Positions 18,267 through 27,131 are shown, numbered from the stretch's first letter. The stretch is 64,000 nt of DNA from an uncultured Dehalococcoidia bacterium (GCA_951812285.1 OX638292.1:2131001-2195000); one strand, 5' to 3'. Notes: generated by a model not told the origin, from the sequence alone. Made by a program: numbers and translations.

Positions 18267-18378
18267 TCCCATTTCGCCGCAAATTGTAGAGGCCCCGGCG
18301 CAGCATGACAGCTAGCCGCTGCTACCGTCGGGCCTGAAACGCAAAAAGGGGCGCACACATGGGTGCCTGGGCCAGCTC

Positions 18379-18666
18379 CTACCCCGAATTGGGTGCCAGA
18401 CCGGTCTCTTGTAGGAGGGTGGCGGCGAGCAGGCGATACTCATCCGCCTCGTCCCACCGACCCTCGGCCTCCAGGTCCCGGATGCGTCGAACGGCGAAGG
18501 GTACAGCCCAGGGCTTACAGCCCTCGCAGATGACGTAATCAAATTTCCCGTACAGCCGATCCTCAAGATAGCTGCTCACGCCTGTCAGGCGGTCGGTTTC
18601 GCTGGCGGCCCCACAGAAGGCCACCTCCTGGCTCGCGTTCTCATCAAATGAGTGCATCTCTATCAC
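18379..18666 (-). CDS. Small cysteine-containing protein, last gene of maintenance operon
   Basis: 95 residues from a GTG six bases after GGAGG; the frame is open further upstream to 18,792, but that part has no ribosome site at its start. A CEGC pair near residue 48 plus an earlier Cys could hold a metal. The rest (RRIRDLEAEGRWDEADEYRL) is helical and charged. No family recognised. It closes the leftward operon, 204 bases after the previous gene. Confidence 0.5.
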   Translation of the reverse strand: MIEMHSFDENASQEVAFCGAASETDRLTGVSSYLEDRLYGKFDYVICEGCKPWAVPFAVRRIRDLEAEGRWDEADEYRLLAATLLQETGLAPNSG

Positions 18667-18869
18667 TTCGTACCTCCTGTTCGACTCTGACGTCGCTCTC
18701 GATGTCCTGTCGTCGCGAAGCTTCACCGGCTCTTCTCCTTCCTCAAATGCAAAAAGGTCACACATATGGATGGGCGGGGGAGGCCGTCGCACTTTCTGCG
18801 ACGACCTTCCCCCGTATCTCCGCCGTCAACGTCCCGCGCCGACCGGCTCCGGGGCCCTGAACGCTGCCC

Positions 18870-19394
18870 CTAGAAGAGCCGCAATGCCTCCGGCTGCTGC
18901 TCCGCCCCGTCCTGAGGCGCCTGGCTCTCGGATTGCGCCTGGGCGCCCCGCTGCCGCCGCTTGGCGGGCGTCGCCGTCTTGGCGGGCACCGGACGGGTGT
19001 GCGCCGGGTGCTTGGGAGACTCCTCCCATTGGGCCCGCGCCCGCTCGACCACCGCCGGGACCTCCCGGGCCAGGGCGGGCAGGTCGCGGCCGTCGAAGGC
19101 CTCGATGTGCGGGTCCGCGCCGGCCCGCTGCACCCCGACGATGGCCCGCTCTCCGCGGACGGAGACGACCACCTTCAACTCCTCCGCCGTGGCGGCCTCT
19201 GCCTCTGGGTCGACGGTGTTGCCCTCCTCGACGCTGGCGTCCTGGGTCTCCCACTCGCCCTCCGCGCTCTCGACCGTGGCCTGCTCGCCCGCAGCGCTTG
19301 CGGCCGGCGCAGACGGTTCGTCGTCGCCGAAGAGGCCTGCGCTAGTGGTTGCGGCGTCGGGGATTGGTGTGGCAGTGCTGGCTTCTTGTGCCAT
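18870..19394 (-). CDS. Element core protein with acidic N-terminus and LRLF tail
   Basis: 174 residues preceded by a strong AAGGAGG site. The first 75 residues are acidic and low in complexity. A compact middle (ELKVVVSVRGERA, then DPHIEAFDGRDL) is followed by a basic Ala/Lys/Arg linker and the end PEALRLF. Its diverged copy at 6,837-7,334 keeps the middle and the tail, so these are the functional parts. No enzyme motif is visible. It follows DUF2958 in both copies, and the pair may act together. Function unknown. Confidence 0.75.
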   Translation of the reverse strand: MAQEASTATPIPDAATTSAGLFGDDEPSAPAASAAGEQATVESAEGEWETQDASVEEGNTVDPEAEAATAEELKVVVSVRGERAIVGVQRAGADPHIEAFDGRDLPALAREVPAVVERARAQWEESPKHPAHTRPVPAKTATPAKRRQRGAQAQSESQAPQDGAEQQPEALRLF

Positions 19395-19448
19395 GGCGCC
19401 TTCCCTCCTTCTTGTGTTCCTCGCACGCGGAGGCCGCGCGCGCCTCTC

Positions 19449-19832
19449 CTAGCGTGCTTCCCGTCGGATAGCGCCGATGGTCTGCGGCTCCCAGTACAGG
19501 TCCCGCTCCACGGCGGGGACGCCGCCGAACACTGTCACCTCTGCGAGCTCCGTCAGGTCGAAGTAGCCCCACTCCGTCTCGAACCCCTCGACCAGTCCGA
19601 AGCAGAGCCCGGTCGCCGCGTCCCACTCGGTGACGTACCAGCGCCAGCCCGTGTAGGGGCTGAAGAACTTGACGGGGGCGAGGACGGCGTCGGCGTCCTT
19701 CGCGTCCTCGTTGGCGCCGAGGGCGGGGACCGTCCTCCCCACCTCCTCGGTCATGAGCGCGTGCCCGCGCGTGCCGCTGTGCCGGTCCCGCCAGATACCG
19801 GTGGCCCAGGCGTTTCCCATCGTCTCGTGCAT
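19449..19832 (-). CDS. DUF2958 domain protein
   Basis: 127 residues. The C-terminal half (TGWRWYVTEWD, LCFGLVEGFETEWGYFDL, TELAEVTVFGGVPAVERD) is the DUF2958 signature, a small domain common on plasmids and conjugative elements beside PRTRC, RadC and SSB genes. Its activity is unknown. A GGAGG seven bases before the ATG supports the start. A truncated copy with 59 of 67 matching residues lies at 7,384-7,590. Confidence 0.85.
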   Translation of the reverse strand: MHETMGNAWATGIWRDRHSGTRGHALMTEEVGRTVPALGANEDAKDADAVLAPVKFFSPYTGWRWYVTEWDAATGLCFGLVEGFETEWGYFDLTELAEVTVFGGVPAVERDLYWEPQTIGAIRREAR

Positions 19833-19882
19833 GGTGTCTCCTCCGGTTGCTGATTCAGTGCCGTGCCGGTGCAGGCCCGCCC

Positions 19883-20689
19883 CTAGGCGGGCCCGTGCTC
19901 GCCGCCCAGGGTCCGCGCCACCGCCTCCGGGGTGGCGTAGGTTGGCGTGACCGTCCCCTGCTCCATGTCCAGGTAAAGGGCCATGAAGGGGCAGGTGCCC
20001 GCCACCAAGCGGCGAACGGCCTGGAGGGCCAGGGCCGCCACCACCTGGTTGATGACGGGGTCCTGGTCGGTGAGGTCCAGGGCGGCGGCGCAGTCCACGT
20101 CCGGCGGGGCCGTGGGCACGGCCGTGAGGAGGTCTGGGCGCTGCACCGTGGGGGCCGGGAGGAGGTGGCAGGTCTCGCCCGTGAAGGCTCCTTCGTCCCA
20201 GGTCACCTCGTCGGCAACGTTGCCGATGAGGATCTGCCCCCAGTTAGTGTCGTTGCCGGCGTCCACCAGCCACACGCCGGGGTTGCCGGGGAGGCAGTCG
20301 GCCATGGCCCGGCGGGCGGCGGCGTTGTCGACGCAGCCCAGGATGAGGCCCGCCCCGTCAGGGGCGAGGCCGGGGTAGCGACGCATCCCGTAGGCCTCCG
20401 CGTCCTCCCGGAAGGGGTAAACGGAGTAGCCCACGGGCCGCCGGTAGGCCCGGGCCAGCCGGTCGGCCAGCGCCTGGCTCTTGAATCGCCCCACGTCCTC
20501 GGGGAGAAAGTTCTGCCGGAGCAGGTTGTGGGGCTCCACCCGGTCGTGGTCGACCAGGACGATGGTGGCCTCCCGCCCCTGGTAGAGGCGGCAGAGCCCC
20601 TCGGCCACGAAGCCGCCGGTCCCGCCGCAGCCCACCACGGTGATCCACGGGTTGTCGGTTAGGTAGGTGTTGTCCAGGTAGTAGGGCAC
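19883..20689 (-). CDS. PRTRC system ThiF-family (E1-like) protein
   Basis: 268 residues with a GTG start eight bases after GGAGG. TVVGCGGTGGFVAEGL (about 18-33) is the nucleotide-binding glycine loop of ThiF/MoeB/E1 enzymes. HNLLRQNFLPEDVG and LGCVDNAAARRA are the further signatures around the ATP and adenylate pocket, with a Cys at the position of LGC. E1-like enzymes adenylate the C-terminus of a ubiquitin-like protein. Here the partners are the small Ub-like protein at 23,072, the B protein at 21,326 and the JAMM protein at 20,695, all in one operon. Confidence 0.85.
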   Translation of the reverse strand: MPYYLDNTYLTDNPWITVVGCGGTGGFVAEGLCRLYQGREATIVLVDHDRVEPHNLLRQNFLPEDVGRFKSQALADRLARAYRRPVGYSVYPFREDAEAYGMRRYPGLAPDGAGLILGCVDNAAARRAMADCLPGNPGVWLVDAGNDTNWGQILIGNVADEVTWDEGAFTGETCHLLPAPTVQRPDLLTAVPTAPPDVDCAAALDLTDQDPVINQVVAALALQAVRRLVAGTCPFMALYLDMEQGTVTPTYATPEAVARTLGGEHGPA

Positions 20690-20694
20690 GGGGC

Positions 20695-21312
20695 TTACCT
20701 CCTCGGTCGTCTCGGTCGCGCGGGGCGCCTTGGCCCCGTTGCTTCGTCCGCCAATCGAATGCCCGGCACCGTGCCGGAAAACACCTGGGCCAGGGCCACC
20801 GGGGCGAAGTGGCCGTAGACGCCGACCCGGAGCCGGAGCTCCGGCAGCGCCGTGCCGAGGCGCCCCGCCACCCCGTAGACGCGGAGCCCCTGCTCGTCGG
20901 CGTCGTCGGTGGCTGAGAAGAAAGCCCGCGCGCGCCCGTGGGAGTGGACCTCGGCCACCACCCCCGCCGGGGGCGCGTAGCGCAGCGAGACCCCCGTCCC
21001 CGCCTGCGGGGGGACCACCAGCCGGTAGGCGTCCCCGTCCCAGCGGACGGCGAAGAGCCGCTCGGAGTCGGGATCCTCGCCGAACCAGGCGAGCCCCGCC
21101 GCCAGGAGGCCGAGGGGGATGGGGCCGTGGCGGAGGGTCACCCCCGCCTCCAGGGGCGCGAGCCCGCGCACCCGGCAGGGGGCGGCCAGCACCCGGGCCG
21201 CGAGGTGCGGGCCCTGGGCCTGGACGTAGACGCCGTTCGCCGCGAGGACGTAGTCGTAGCCGACGCCCGGGGCGCCGACGGTGCCGCCGGGGTGGTTGAC
21301 CAGGTGGCCCAC
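20695..21312 (-). CDS. PRTRC system protein A, JAMM metalloprotease-like
   Basis: 205 residues if translation begins at the GTG at 21312, just after the B gene's stop; there is no ribosome site, so coupled translation is likely. The open frame extends upstream inside gene B but that part is not protein-like. EVHSHGRARAFFSATDD gives His123-x-His125 and Ser133-x-x-Asp136, exactly the HxHx7SxxD of JAB1/MPN/Mov34 (JAMM) enzymes. These remove or trim ubiquitin-like tags. With ThiF, B and C it forms a bacterial conjugation-deconjugation set. The C-terminus is basic. Confidence 0.8.
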   Translation of the reverse strand: MGHLVNHPGGTVGAPGVGYDYVLAANGVYVQAQGPHLAARVLAAPCRVRGLAPLEAGVTLRHGPIPLGLLAAGLAWFGEDPDSERLFAVRWDGDAYRLVVPPQAGTGVSLRYAPPAGVVAEVHSHGRARAFFSATDDADEQGLRVYGVAGRLGTALPELRLRVGVYGHFAPVALAQVFSGTVPGIRLADEATGPRRPARPRRPRR

Positions 21313-21325
21313 CGGGGGCGGGGGG

Positions 21326-22027
21326 CTAGCGGAAGCGCCGGCCCTGGGTTGCGGCCAGGGCGTGGGCCACGGTGCACTGGGGCACCAGGTCGTCGAGGGG
21401 GTAGTCAGACTTTCCATCGAGCTCCTCCCAGAGGGCGTGAAGGTCGTCGGGGTGTCTCCTGGAGCGGTTCCGGGTGTCGCCGGTCCCCGAGAAGTAGGAC
21501 TGGAAGAAGCTCTCGGGGATATCGTCCACCTCCTCGGGGAACCGGTGGGTGCCGGGGCATGCCCGCCCGTCACTGAAGACGTTGAAGGCGGGTGCCCGGA
21601 AGAGCTGCTCCTCGGGGTCCGTAGGCCGTTCCCTGGCGGCGTAGACCCAGGGGGCCCGACCCGGGGAGCAGACGAAGACCAGCCCCGGCATGGGGAGCCG
21701 GAGCCGCGCGGGAGGCTTGAAGGCCTCCCGCTGCAGCGCCACCGCCCAGACCCGGGGCGGCCGCCAGAGGGCCACCACCTGCCCCGTCTCCCCCTGCTGC
21801 CACCAGAGGGCGTCTTTGGGCAGGAGCCCCGAGGAGAACCCCAGGTGGCGGGTCACGGCGTGGGCGACGGCGTCGGCCGACACCGTCCGCACCCACGAGA
21901 GGTCCGCGTCGAAGCCCCGCAGGAGCACCGTCTCCTCGTAGACCTCCAGCTGCAGCCGGAGGGCGTCCCGTGGGGCCTCATCGATGCCCGGCAGGGACCA
22001 CCGGGCCGACTCGGTTTTCGTGGTCAT
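21326..22027 (-). CDS. PRTRC system protein B (E2-like)
   Basis: 233 residues; GGAGG lies nine bases before the ATG and the start overlaps the upstream gene by 50 bases. It has the PRTRC B profile: a beta-rich first half, RLPMPGLVFVCSPG, then AFNVFSDGRACPGTHRFPE, a Cys-containing loop in the place of the E2 active site. Family B proteins have been proposed as E2-like carriers of the small ubiquitin-like protein. The proposal rests on remote similarity; the Cys here fits it. Confidence 0.75.
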   Translation of the reverse strand: MTTKTESARWSLPGIDEAPRDALRLQLEVYEETVLLRGFDADLSWVRTVSADAVAHAVTRHLGFSSGLLPKDALWWQQGETGQVVALWRPPRVWAVALQREAFKPPARLRLPMPGLVFVCSPGRAPWVYAARERPTDPEEQLFRAPAFNVFSDGRACPGTHRFPEEVDDIPESFFQSYFSGTGDTRNRSRRHPDDLHALWEELDGKSDYPLDDLVPQCTVAHALAATQGRRFR

Positions 22028-22856
22028 GGTCGCTTGCCTCCTTGTCGTGATCGGGGAGCCGCGCCAGGATGGCGTCCAGCATCCGGGCGAAGCGGGCGGG
22101 CAGGTCCTCCTCCAGCCAGTCGGCCAGCGCCCCGACGGCGTCCATCAGGGCCGCGGCCCGCCGCCACTCGGCGGTGGCTTCCTGGATGATGTCGTCCTCC
22201 CAGGGGTCGGCGAACCCGTCGTACATTCCGTCGTCGTAGCTTGCGTCCAGGAAGAAATTGCCCGTCTCGGCCCAGATCCACCGGGCGGCCTGTGCGGCAG
22301 CCGTGTAGCCGGCGCCCGCCGCCGCGGCGTCCAGGGCCTCCAGGTGAATGCCACCCGGCGGGATCCTCCCCAGGGTCTCCGGCGGGATGTGGGCGGCGGC
22401 GGCCTCGAGCCACGCCACCCGGAGCCCGTCGGGCTCCAGGTAGGGGACGTCGGGGGGCGCGGCCAGGAGCGCTAGGGCCGCGAGACCCTCCCGGTAGCCG
22501 TCCCAAAGTTCGTGGAGCCCCTCCTCGCCGATGCCCATGAGCTCGTAGGGCATGCCCCGGCGGAGCCAGGTGAAGGGGGGGTCGTCGCCCTCGTCCAGGT
22601 AGAAGTCGAGATGGGGCGTGTAGAGGGGGAAGTGGCGCGCGGCGAAGAGGCGGGTGAAGCGGGCCACCCGCTCCCGGACGTCGGGGGCCCCAAGCGTCGC
22701 CTCCGCCTCCTCGGGGAAGAGGCGACGCACCAGCCCCGCGAACCAGGCGTAGTCATCGGCGAAGCCCACCAGCGTCACCAGCTCCCGCAGCGACGGCGGG
22801 CGCCGCAGGAGCCGGGACGCCAGGGAACGCAGGCTCAGCGGGGCCGGAGCGTCCAC
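21978..22856 (-). CDS. PRTRC-operon protein, probably the F component
   Basis: 292 residues from a GTG with GGGAGG seven bases ahead. No catalytic motif. The C-terminal part (AEWRRAAALMDAVGALADWLEEDLPARF, in overlapping pieces) resembles the PRTRC F proteins that sit between C and B in other elements, a resemblance I hold only moderately. The end is basic and histidine-rich. Overlaps with both neighbours (22 and 50 bases) show it is translated as part of the PRTRC block. Confidence 0.55.
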   Translation of the reverse strand: MDAPAPLSLRSLASRLLRRPPSLRELVTLVGFADDYAWFAGLVRRLFPEEAEATLGAPDVRERVARFTRLFAARHFPLYTPHLDFYLDEGDDPPFTWLRRGMPYELMGIGEEGLHELWDGYREGLAALALLAAPPDVPYLEPDGLRVAWLEAAAAHIPPETLGRIPPGGIHLEALDAAAAGAGYTAAAQAARWIWAETGNFFLDASYDDGMYDGFADPWEDDIIQEATAEWRRAAALMDAVGALADWLEEDLPARFARMLDAILARLPDHDKEASDHDHENRVGPVVPAGHR

Positions 22857-23059
22857 CGGAGGGCCTCCCGCAGGCGGCCCGTGGCCGCCGCGTACTCCTG
22901 GGCCTGCACGCAGGCCAGCTCCACCTCGTGCTGCCGTGCGGCCGCGGCGTCCATGTCCAGGGCGCCGTCGGGCCGGGTGAGCTCCGCCGTGAGCTCCAGG
23001 ATGCGCAGGTCCACCGGCGGGGCCGCCGCCAGGAGACCCGCCAGGGTGCGGGCGTCCAT
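22835..23059 (-). CDS. Small protein between PRTRC C and F-like genes
   Basis: 74 residues, helical, with a GGGGAGG site seven bases before the ATG. It begins 12 bases after the PRTRC C gene and overlaps the next gene by 22 bases. No motif or family recognised. Its place and size suggest an accessory part of the PRTRC pathway. Confidence 0.65.
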   Translation of the reverse strand: MDARTLAGLLAAAPPVDLRILELTAELTRPDGALDMDAAAARQHEVELACVQAQEYAAATGRLREALRWTLRPR

Positions 23060-23071
23060 GGTCGTCCTCCC

Positions 23072-23272
23072 CTAGTCCAGGCGGCGGGCGCCCTTGGTGC
23101 CCACCCGCCGCTGGAACTCGTAGATGGTGTCCTCACCTCGCTTGGTCTCCTTGACCGCCGCGTTGGCGATCTCGCCGTAGAAGTCGGCGAGGGTCGCCTT
23201 GACCTGCTCGACGGTCATCTCCGGGTCCGGGTCGGGGAACTCCCGCTCGTCGTAGACGAAGATCCGTGCCAT
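23072..23272 (-). CDS. PRTRC system protein C, prokaryotic ubiquitin-like protein
   Basis: 66 residues, the usual length. MARIFVYDEREFPDPDPEMT, a central helix (EQVKATLADFYGEIANA) and a final beta strand (TIYEFQRRVGTKG) are the Prok_Ub/PRTRC C pattern, a beta-grasp fold. It ends GARRLD rather than in a bare GlyGly. A processing step or a non-covalent role is therefore possible. An AAGGAG site precedes the ATG. Its E1-, E2- and JAMM-like partners are encoded just downstream. Confidence 0.8.
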   Translation of the reverse strand: MARIFVYDEREFPDPDPEMTVEQVKATLADFYGEIANAAVKETKRGEDTIYEFQRRVGTKGARRLD

Positions 23273-23359
23273 CGTGGGTCTCCTTTCCGCGTCGTGTGTC
23301 TCGTGCCACGTGCGGGGAGGCTGCCGTCGTCTGTCGGCAGCCTCCCCGTTGCGGGGGGC

Positions 23360-25672
23360 CTAGCGGCCCGCGCCAACCGGCTCCCGCTCGCGCTCCACCT
23401 CCAGCGCCCAGGCGAAGAGGGAGGCGCCGGCGGGCGGGGGCCCCGCGCGCCGGCCCCGGCCCCTGGGCGCGGCGGGTTCCTCGGCCATGAACTCGGCCCA
23501 GGAGAAGAGGGACTGGTGCGGCTCCGGGGTATCGTCCTCCTGCGCCGCGTCGCCGGGGACGGGCTCCGGTGGGGCTGGGACGTCGGTGAGCCAATCGGTT
23601 GCCGGGGTCTCCGGCTCCATTTCAGGCGCATGCCAGCCGTCGTCGACCAGCAGGGTCTCGGCCTCCGCCTCGGCGTCCCGGGCGCGGGCGAAGAGGTCCT
23701 CCACCGTCTCGGCCTCCTCCTCGCCGGTCACCAGCTTCCGGGCCAGGGCCAGCATCAGGTCGTCGCCGTCGTCCCCGTAGGCGGCCAGCCCGTCCTCGGG
23801 CAGCTCGCCCTCGACGGCCAGTGACGACTGGAGCTTCTGGGCCACCAGCTTCAGCGCGTCGGCCTGCAGGGTGTTCCGGTAGGCCATGAAGACCACCTTG
23901 ACCCCGCTCTGCTGCCCGATGCGCCAGGACCGCCGGGATGCCTGGCGCATGGTGTAGACCGAGTAGTCGGTCTCGTACCAGACGATGGTGGGGAAGGCGA
24001 TGAGGTCGAGGCCCGTGGCCACCAGCCGGGGGTGGCAGACCAGCACGTCCACGCCCTCGTCCACCCGCTCGGCCACCCAGGCCTCCCGCCGATCCGGGGG
24101 CACGGCGTCGGCCTTCATGACGGCCGTCCTGAGGCCGTGGCGGGTAAGGACGTCCCGAAGGCGCCCGGTGATGTCCCGGGTGCCGGTGTGGGTGGCGTAG
24201 ACGAGCACCCGGCGGCCGGCCATCCGCTCCTTGGCCGCCAGGTCCACCAGGGCCTGTTCCTTGGGGTAGAGGCGCCCCTCGGCGAGGGGCGGGACCGCCG
24301 CCAGCGGGCGGCCCGTCTGGGGGTCGAAGACCGTCTCCCCTCGGGTGCACCCGTCGGGGTAGGCCAGGAGGGTCTGCAGGTAGGCGGCCAGGAGCCGCTT
24401 GGAGCCCTTCGAGAGGGCGTCGGCCAGGGCCTCCTTGAGCTTCTCGGCCAGGTGGCCGTAGGCCGTGCGCTGGGAGTAGCCGGTGGCGTCCGCCTCCCGC
24501 TCGAGGCCCGCGAGGAGCACCTGCTCCTCGTAGGGCGGCAGCCCCGAGGCCACGTCCGCGAGGCGGAGGAAGACCGAGCTCCCGATGAGGTGGAAGAGGG
24601 CGGCGGGGGCGAGGCCGGGGCGCTCCCGCACCACCTTCCGGTAGGCCCGGCGGCGGCTCTGGCGCCCGTCCTCCACCGACTCCCCGTCGTCCTTGCCCAC
24701 CGTGTACTCCTCGAAGCCGTACCGCTGCACCCAGCGGCGCTCGTCGCTGCGGCCGAACTCCGTCCGGATCTCCGGGGAGAACCGGTAGAGGAGGTGGAAG
24801 AGGGTGGACGCGTACCCGCCCAAGAGCGTGCCCGTCAAGGTGAGGGAACGGCCGCAGGCGTCGGCCAGCACCCCGGCGGCGACGCCCTGGGCCGATCCCC
24901 TCCCCTTGTACTCGTGCACCTCGTCCCCGACCAGCAGGTCGAAGAAGCCCCGCATCCGGTGCTTGACGTAGTCGGCCAGCGGGTAGCGCCGGGGCCCGGT
25001 GTTGTCGGCCTGCCAGAGGGGGGAGCGGCAGGCGTGGCAGAACCGCTTCTTGCGGGAGAGCTCCGCGTCCGTCAGGGGAACCCCGTCGGGGTCCGTGACG
25101 TGGGCATGGCAGGTGGGGCAGCAGGGGACCCGGAAGGGTTCCCCGGTCTCCTCGTCCCGCGCCAGCCTGCCCCCGAGTCCCTCGTAGCCCGCCGTGGCCC
25201 AGCGGTGGACCAGCGCGGGCGTCCAGCGGTAGGAGAGCTTGGCCCGCTCCCGGGACATGACGGCGAAAAGGGGGCCGGGGCCGCCCAGGGTGCGCAGCCG
25301 CTCCAAGTCGGTGATGGAGCTGACCACGGCGGCGTGGGCGCCGGGCACCGTCTCCTCCACCTCCCGCTTCCACTTGCGGGTCAGGTGGGGCGGGGCGAGC
25401 ACCAGGATGCGGCGGAAGCCCGCCAGGTGGGCGGCCGCGGCGGCGATGAAGGTCTTGCCGGTGCCCATCTCGCCGACGACGGTGGTGCCCCGGTTGGCCC
25501 CCAGGGAGAGGGCCGTCCCCCGGATGGCGTCGGCCTGGGCCCCAAGCGGGGTGCGCAAGAGGGGCGGCAGGGCCGTGCCCTGCTCGGCGGGCCGGTACAG
25601 GGGCGGGTAGGACTCCACCACCCTGCGGGCGATGGCGTCCCGGTAGGCGTCGATGAAGCCTGCCAGGTCCAT
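23360..25672 (-). CDS. SNF2-type superfamily 2 helicase with zinc-ribbon insertion
   Basis: 770 residues from the ATG at 25672 (AAAGGAGG ahead); the longer frame has no ribosome site. Motif I is GEMGTGKT (67-74), motif II GDEVHEY (about 233) and motif III TGTLLGG. The second lobe has VLVYATHTGTRD, a CHPRLVATGLDL stretch and the QASRRSWRIGQQ motif VI typical of SNF2 proteins. Two CxxC pairs (CCPTCHAHV and FCHACRSPL) form a zinc-binding insertion between motifs I and II. It should translocate on double-stranded DNA. In a maintenance operon it may strip proteins or assist replication. The C-terminal 120 residues are acidic and disordered. Confidence 0.8.
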   Translation of the reverse strand: MDLAGFIDAYRDAIARRVVESYPPLYRPAEQGTALPPLLRTPLGAQADAIRGTALSLGANRGTTVVGEMGTGKTFIAAAAAHLAGFRRILVLAPPHLTRKWKREVEETVPGAHAAVVSSITDLERLRTLGGPGPLFAVMSRERAKLSYRWTPALVHRWATAGYEGLGGRLARDEETGEPFRVPCCPTCHAHVTDPDGVPLTDAELSRKKRFCHACRSPLWQADNTGPRRYPLADYVKHRMRGFFDLLVGDEVHEYKGRGSAQGVAAGVLADACGRSLTLTGTLLGGYASTLFHLLYRFSPEIRTEFGRSDERRWVQRYGFEEYTVGKDDGESVEDGRQSRRRAYRKVVRERPGLAPAALFHLIGSSVFLRLADVASGLPPYEEQVLLAGLEREADATGYSQRTAYGHLAEKLKEALADALSKGSKRLLAAYLQTLLAYPDGCTRGETVFDPQTGRPLAAVPPLAEGRLYPKEQALVDLAAKERMAGRRVLVYATHTGTRDITGRLRDVLTRHGLRTAVMKADAVPPDRREAWVAERVDEGVDVLVCHPRLVATGLDLIAFPTIVWYETDYSVYTMRQASRRSWRIGQQSGVKVVFMAYRNTLQADALKLVAQKLQSSLAVEGELPEDGLAAYGDDGDDLMLALARKLVTGEEEAETVEDLFARARDAEAEAETLLVDDGWHAPEMEPETPATDWLTDVPAPPEPVPGDAAQEDDTPEPHQSLFSWAEFMAEEPAAPRGRGRRAGPPPAGASLFAWALEVEREREPVGAGR

Positions 25673-25834
25673 GCTTTCCTCCTTTCGGCTGTGCCGGGGA
25701 GGACGACGGACGCATAGCACGCCCCCGCCGGCAGCGAAGCGTGCATTTGTCCTCAGCACGCCTCCCGGCGCTTGATGCTTGGGTGCGGGCGCTCGCCTTC
25801 GGGCGGGCCCGTGGTCAGTGTTCTCGTTGCTGGG

Positions 25835-26050
25835 CTATGCGGCGGCGGGGCTGCCGTCCAAACGGGCCTCCCGCCGGGCGGCCTCCCAGCAGCCGCCCCT
25901 GAGGTGGTAGTGGAGGGCCGGCGTGGCCAGGGCCCGGCCGCCGACGATGTCCACGCTGGCGGTGTGGACGGCGGGCTCCTCCGGGGCGATGGGCCGCCCG
26001 CAGCGGGCGCAGGTCTCGGGCCCAGGCGGCCGTGGGCGGGTCGGGCGCAT
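25835..26050 (-). CDS. Small zinc-ribbon protein
   Basis: 71 residues from an ATG with AAAGGAG ahead. TCARCGRPIAPEE holds a CxxC pair; a later His and Cys (LHYHLRGGCW) could complete a zinc site. Uncharacterised; in other elements such short zinc proteins lie between the DUF6094 and helicase genes. Confidence 0.6.
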   Translation of the reverse strand: MRPTRPRPPGPETCARCGRPIAPEEPAVHTASVDIVGGRALATPALHYHLRGGCWEAARREARLDGSPAAA

Positions 26051-26093
26051 GGCGTCTCCTTTCGCGTGATTGCGTTGAAGGTGAAGGACGCCC

Positions 26094-27131
26094 CTAGGCG
26101 GCGATGTCGGTGATGGCCCCGCTCCACAGGTCCAGGGCCATGACGCTGGTGGTGAGCCGTTCCCGGTAGACCTCCTTGTCCGGGGTGTCCTCCACCAGTT
26201 CGAAGGCCTTGCCGGTGCGGCCCTTGACCAGCACCCGGCCTTCCCCGCCCTCGAGGACAAGGTTGTCCAGGAAGCCGGCCGCCACCAGCATGGCCATGTG
26301 GCCCCGCCTGAGCGGCATCAGGGGCCGCGTCCGCGCGGCCGCCTCGGGCCAGAGGGCGGCGGTGACGTCCCTACTCGCCCAGAGCCCCGCCCGCCGCGCC
26401 TCCGCCGCCGCGGCTGCGGGGTCCACGGTGCGGGTGGTGAAGAGGACGGGGCCGCCCGACGAGGCGGGCGGGGCGTAGAGGGGGTAGCGGTGGGGCTCCA
26501 GCGCCTCCGGCTCCCCCGCGACCCAGGCAAGGAGCTGCTCTTCGGCGCGGGCGTCGAGAGCGGGCTCCTCCCGCCGGTAGCCCAGGACGGCGACCTGGTC
26601 GAAGGCCTCCACCTCGGGGGCGGGGAAGGCCCAGCACCGGAGCCGCCCGTAGTGGGAGGCCAGGTAGCGGGCCGAGACGGAGAGCCGTGCGCGGGGGACG
26701 ATGAAGACCAGGAGCCCCCCGTGGGCCAGGTAGCGGGTGCAGTGGGTGAGGAAACGGTGCTCCGTCCGCTTCGTTTCGGAATCATAATCATATGGCGGGT
26801 TCAGGAGGAGCAGGCCGAAGGCCCCGTTGGCGATGGAGGTCGCGAAGAGGTCGGCGCCCAGGGCGTGGTCGAGAACGCCGGCCGCCTCGGCGGCCCGTTC
26901 CCGGTGGAGCTCCACCCCGTAGGTCTCCACGGGGACGCCCCCGGGGGTGCGGATGGCGTCGGCCAACTGGGCCAGGGCCTCCCCGGCCCCGCAGCAGGGG
27001 TCCAGAACCCGCAGGGTCTCCTGGTTCCGGCCCCGGTAGGTGTACGGGGTGCGGACGAGGGTGCCCAGCATCCCGGTCACCCGGGGCGGCGTGGGGTAGA
27101 ATCCTCCCTTTGCCTGTGCGGCTAGGCGCAT
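26094..27131 (-). CDS. DUF6094-type N6-adenine methyltransferase-like protein
   Basis: 345 residues. FYPTPPRVTGML, then LDPCCGAGEALAQLA (motif I, about 43-57), VELHRERA and LLLNPPYDYD (motif IV, about 108-117) identify a gamma-class adenine methyltransferase of the DUF6094 type found on plasmids. It could protect element DNA from host restriction. No nuclease accompanies it in this operon. The start ATG lies after AAAGGAGACGCGCC. Confidence 0.8.
   Translation of the reverse strand: MRLAAQAKGGFYPTPPRVTGMLGTLVRTPYTYRGRNQETLRVLDPCCGAGEALAQLADAIRTPGGVPVETYGVELHRERAAEAAGVLDHALGADLFATSIANGAFGLLLLNPPYDYDSETKRTEHRFLTHCTRYLAHGGLLVFIVPRARLSVSARYLASHYGRLRCWAFPAPEVEAFDQVAVLGYRREEPALDARAEEQLLAWVAGEPEALEPHRYPLYAPPASSGGPVLFTTRTVDPAAAAAEARRAGLWASRDVTAALWPEAAARTRPLMPLRRGHMAMLVAAGFLDNLVLEGGEGRVLVKGRTGKAFELVEDTPDKEVYRERLTTSVMALDLWSGAITDIAA

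Larger units (their letters stand above)
17242..18378. other. Decayed duplicate of the 34.7-35.8-kb gene and its leader
   Basis: No convincing gene. The two ends match the flanks of the gene at 34,836-35,615: bases 17,470-17,489 match 34,718-34,737 at 18 of 20 positions and are followed by the same kind of G/C hairpin. Bases 18,116-18,197 match the structured leader at 35,636-35,707. The roughly 550 bases between have no intact frame, so this is read as a pseudogene that has lost recognisable coding sequence. Short open frames here lack ribosome sites and protein-like composition. Confidence 0.6.

Noticed and set aside
17705-18289. Overlapping frames on both strands in the 17.7-18.3-kb relic
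   Set aside because: No ribosome sites and no resemblance to the intact 259-aa protein at 34.8 kb; treated as decayed DNA.
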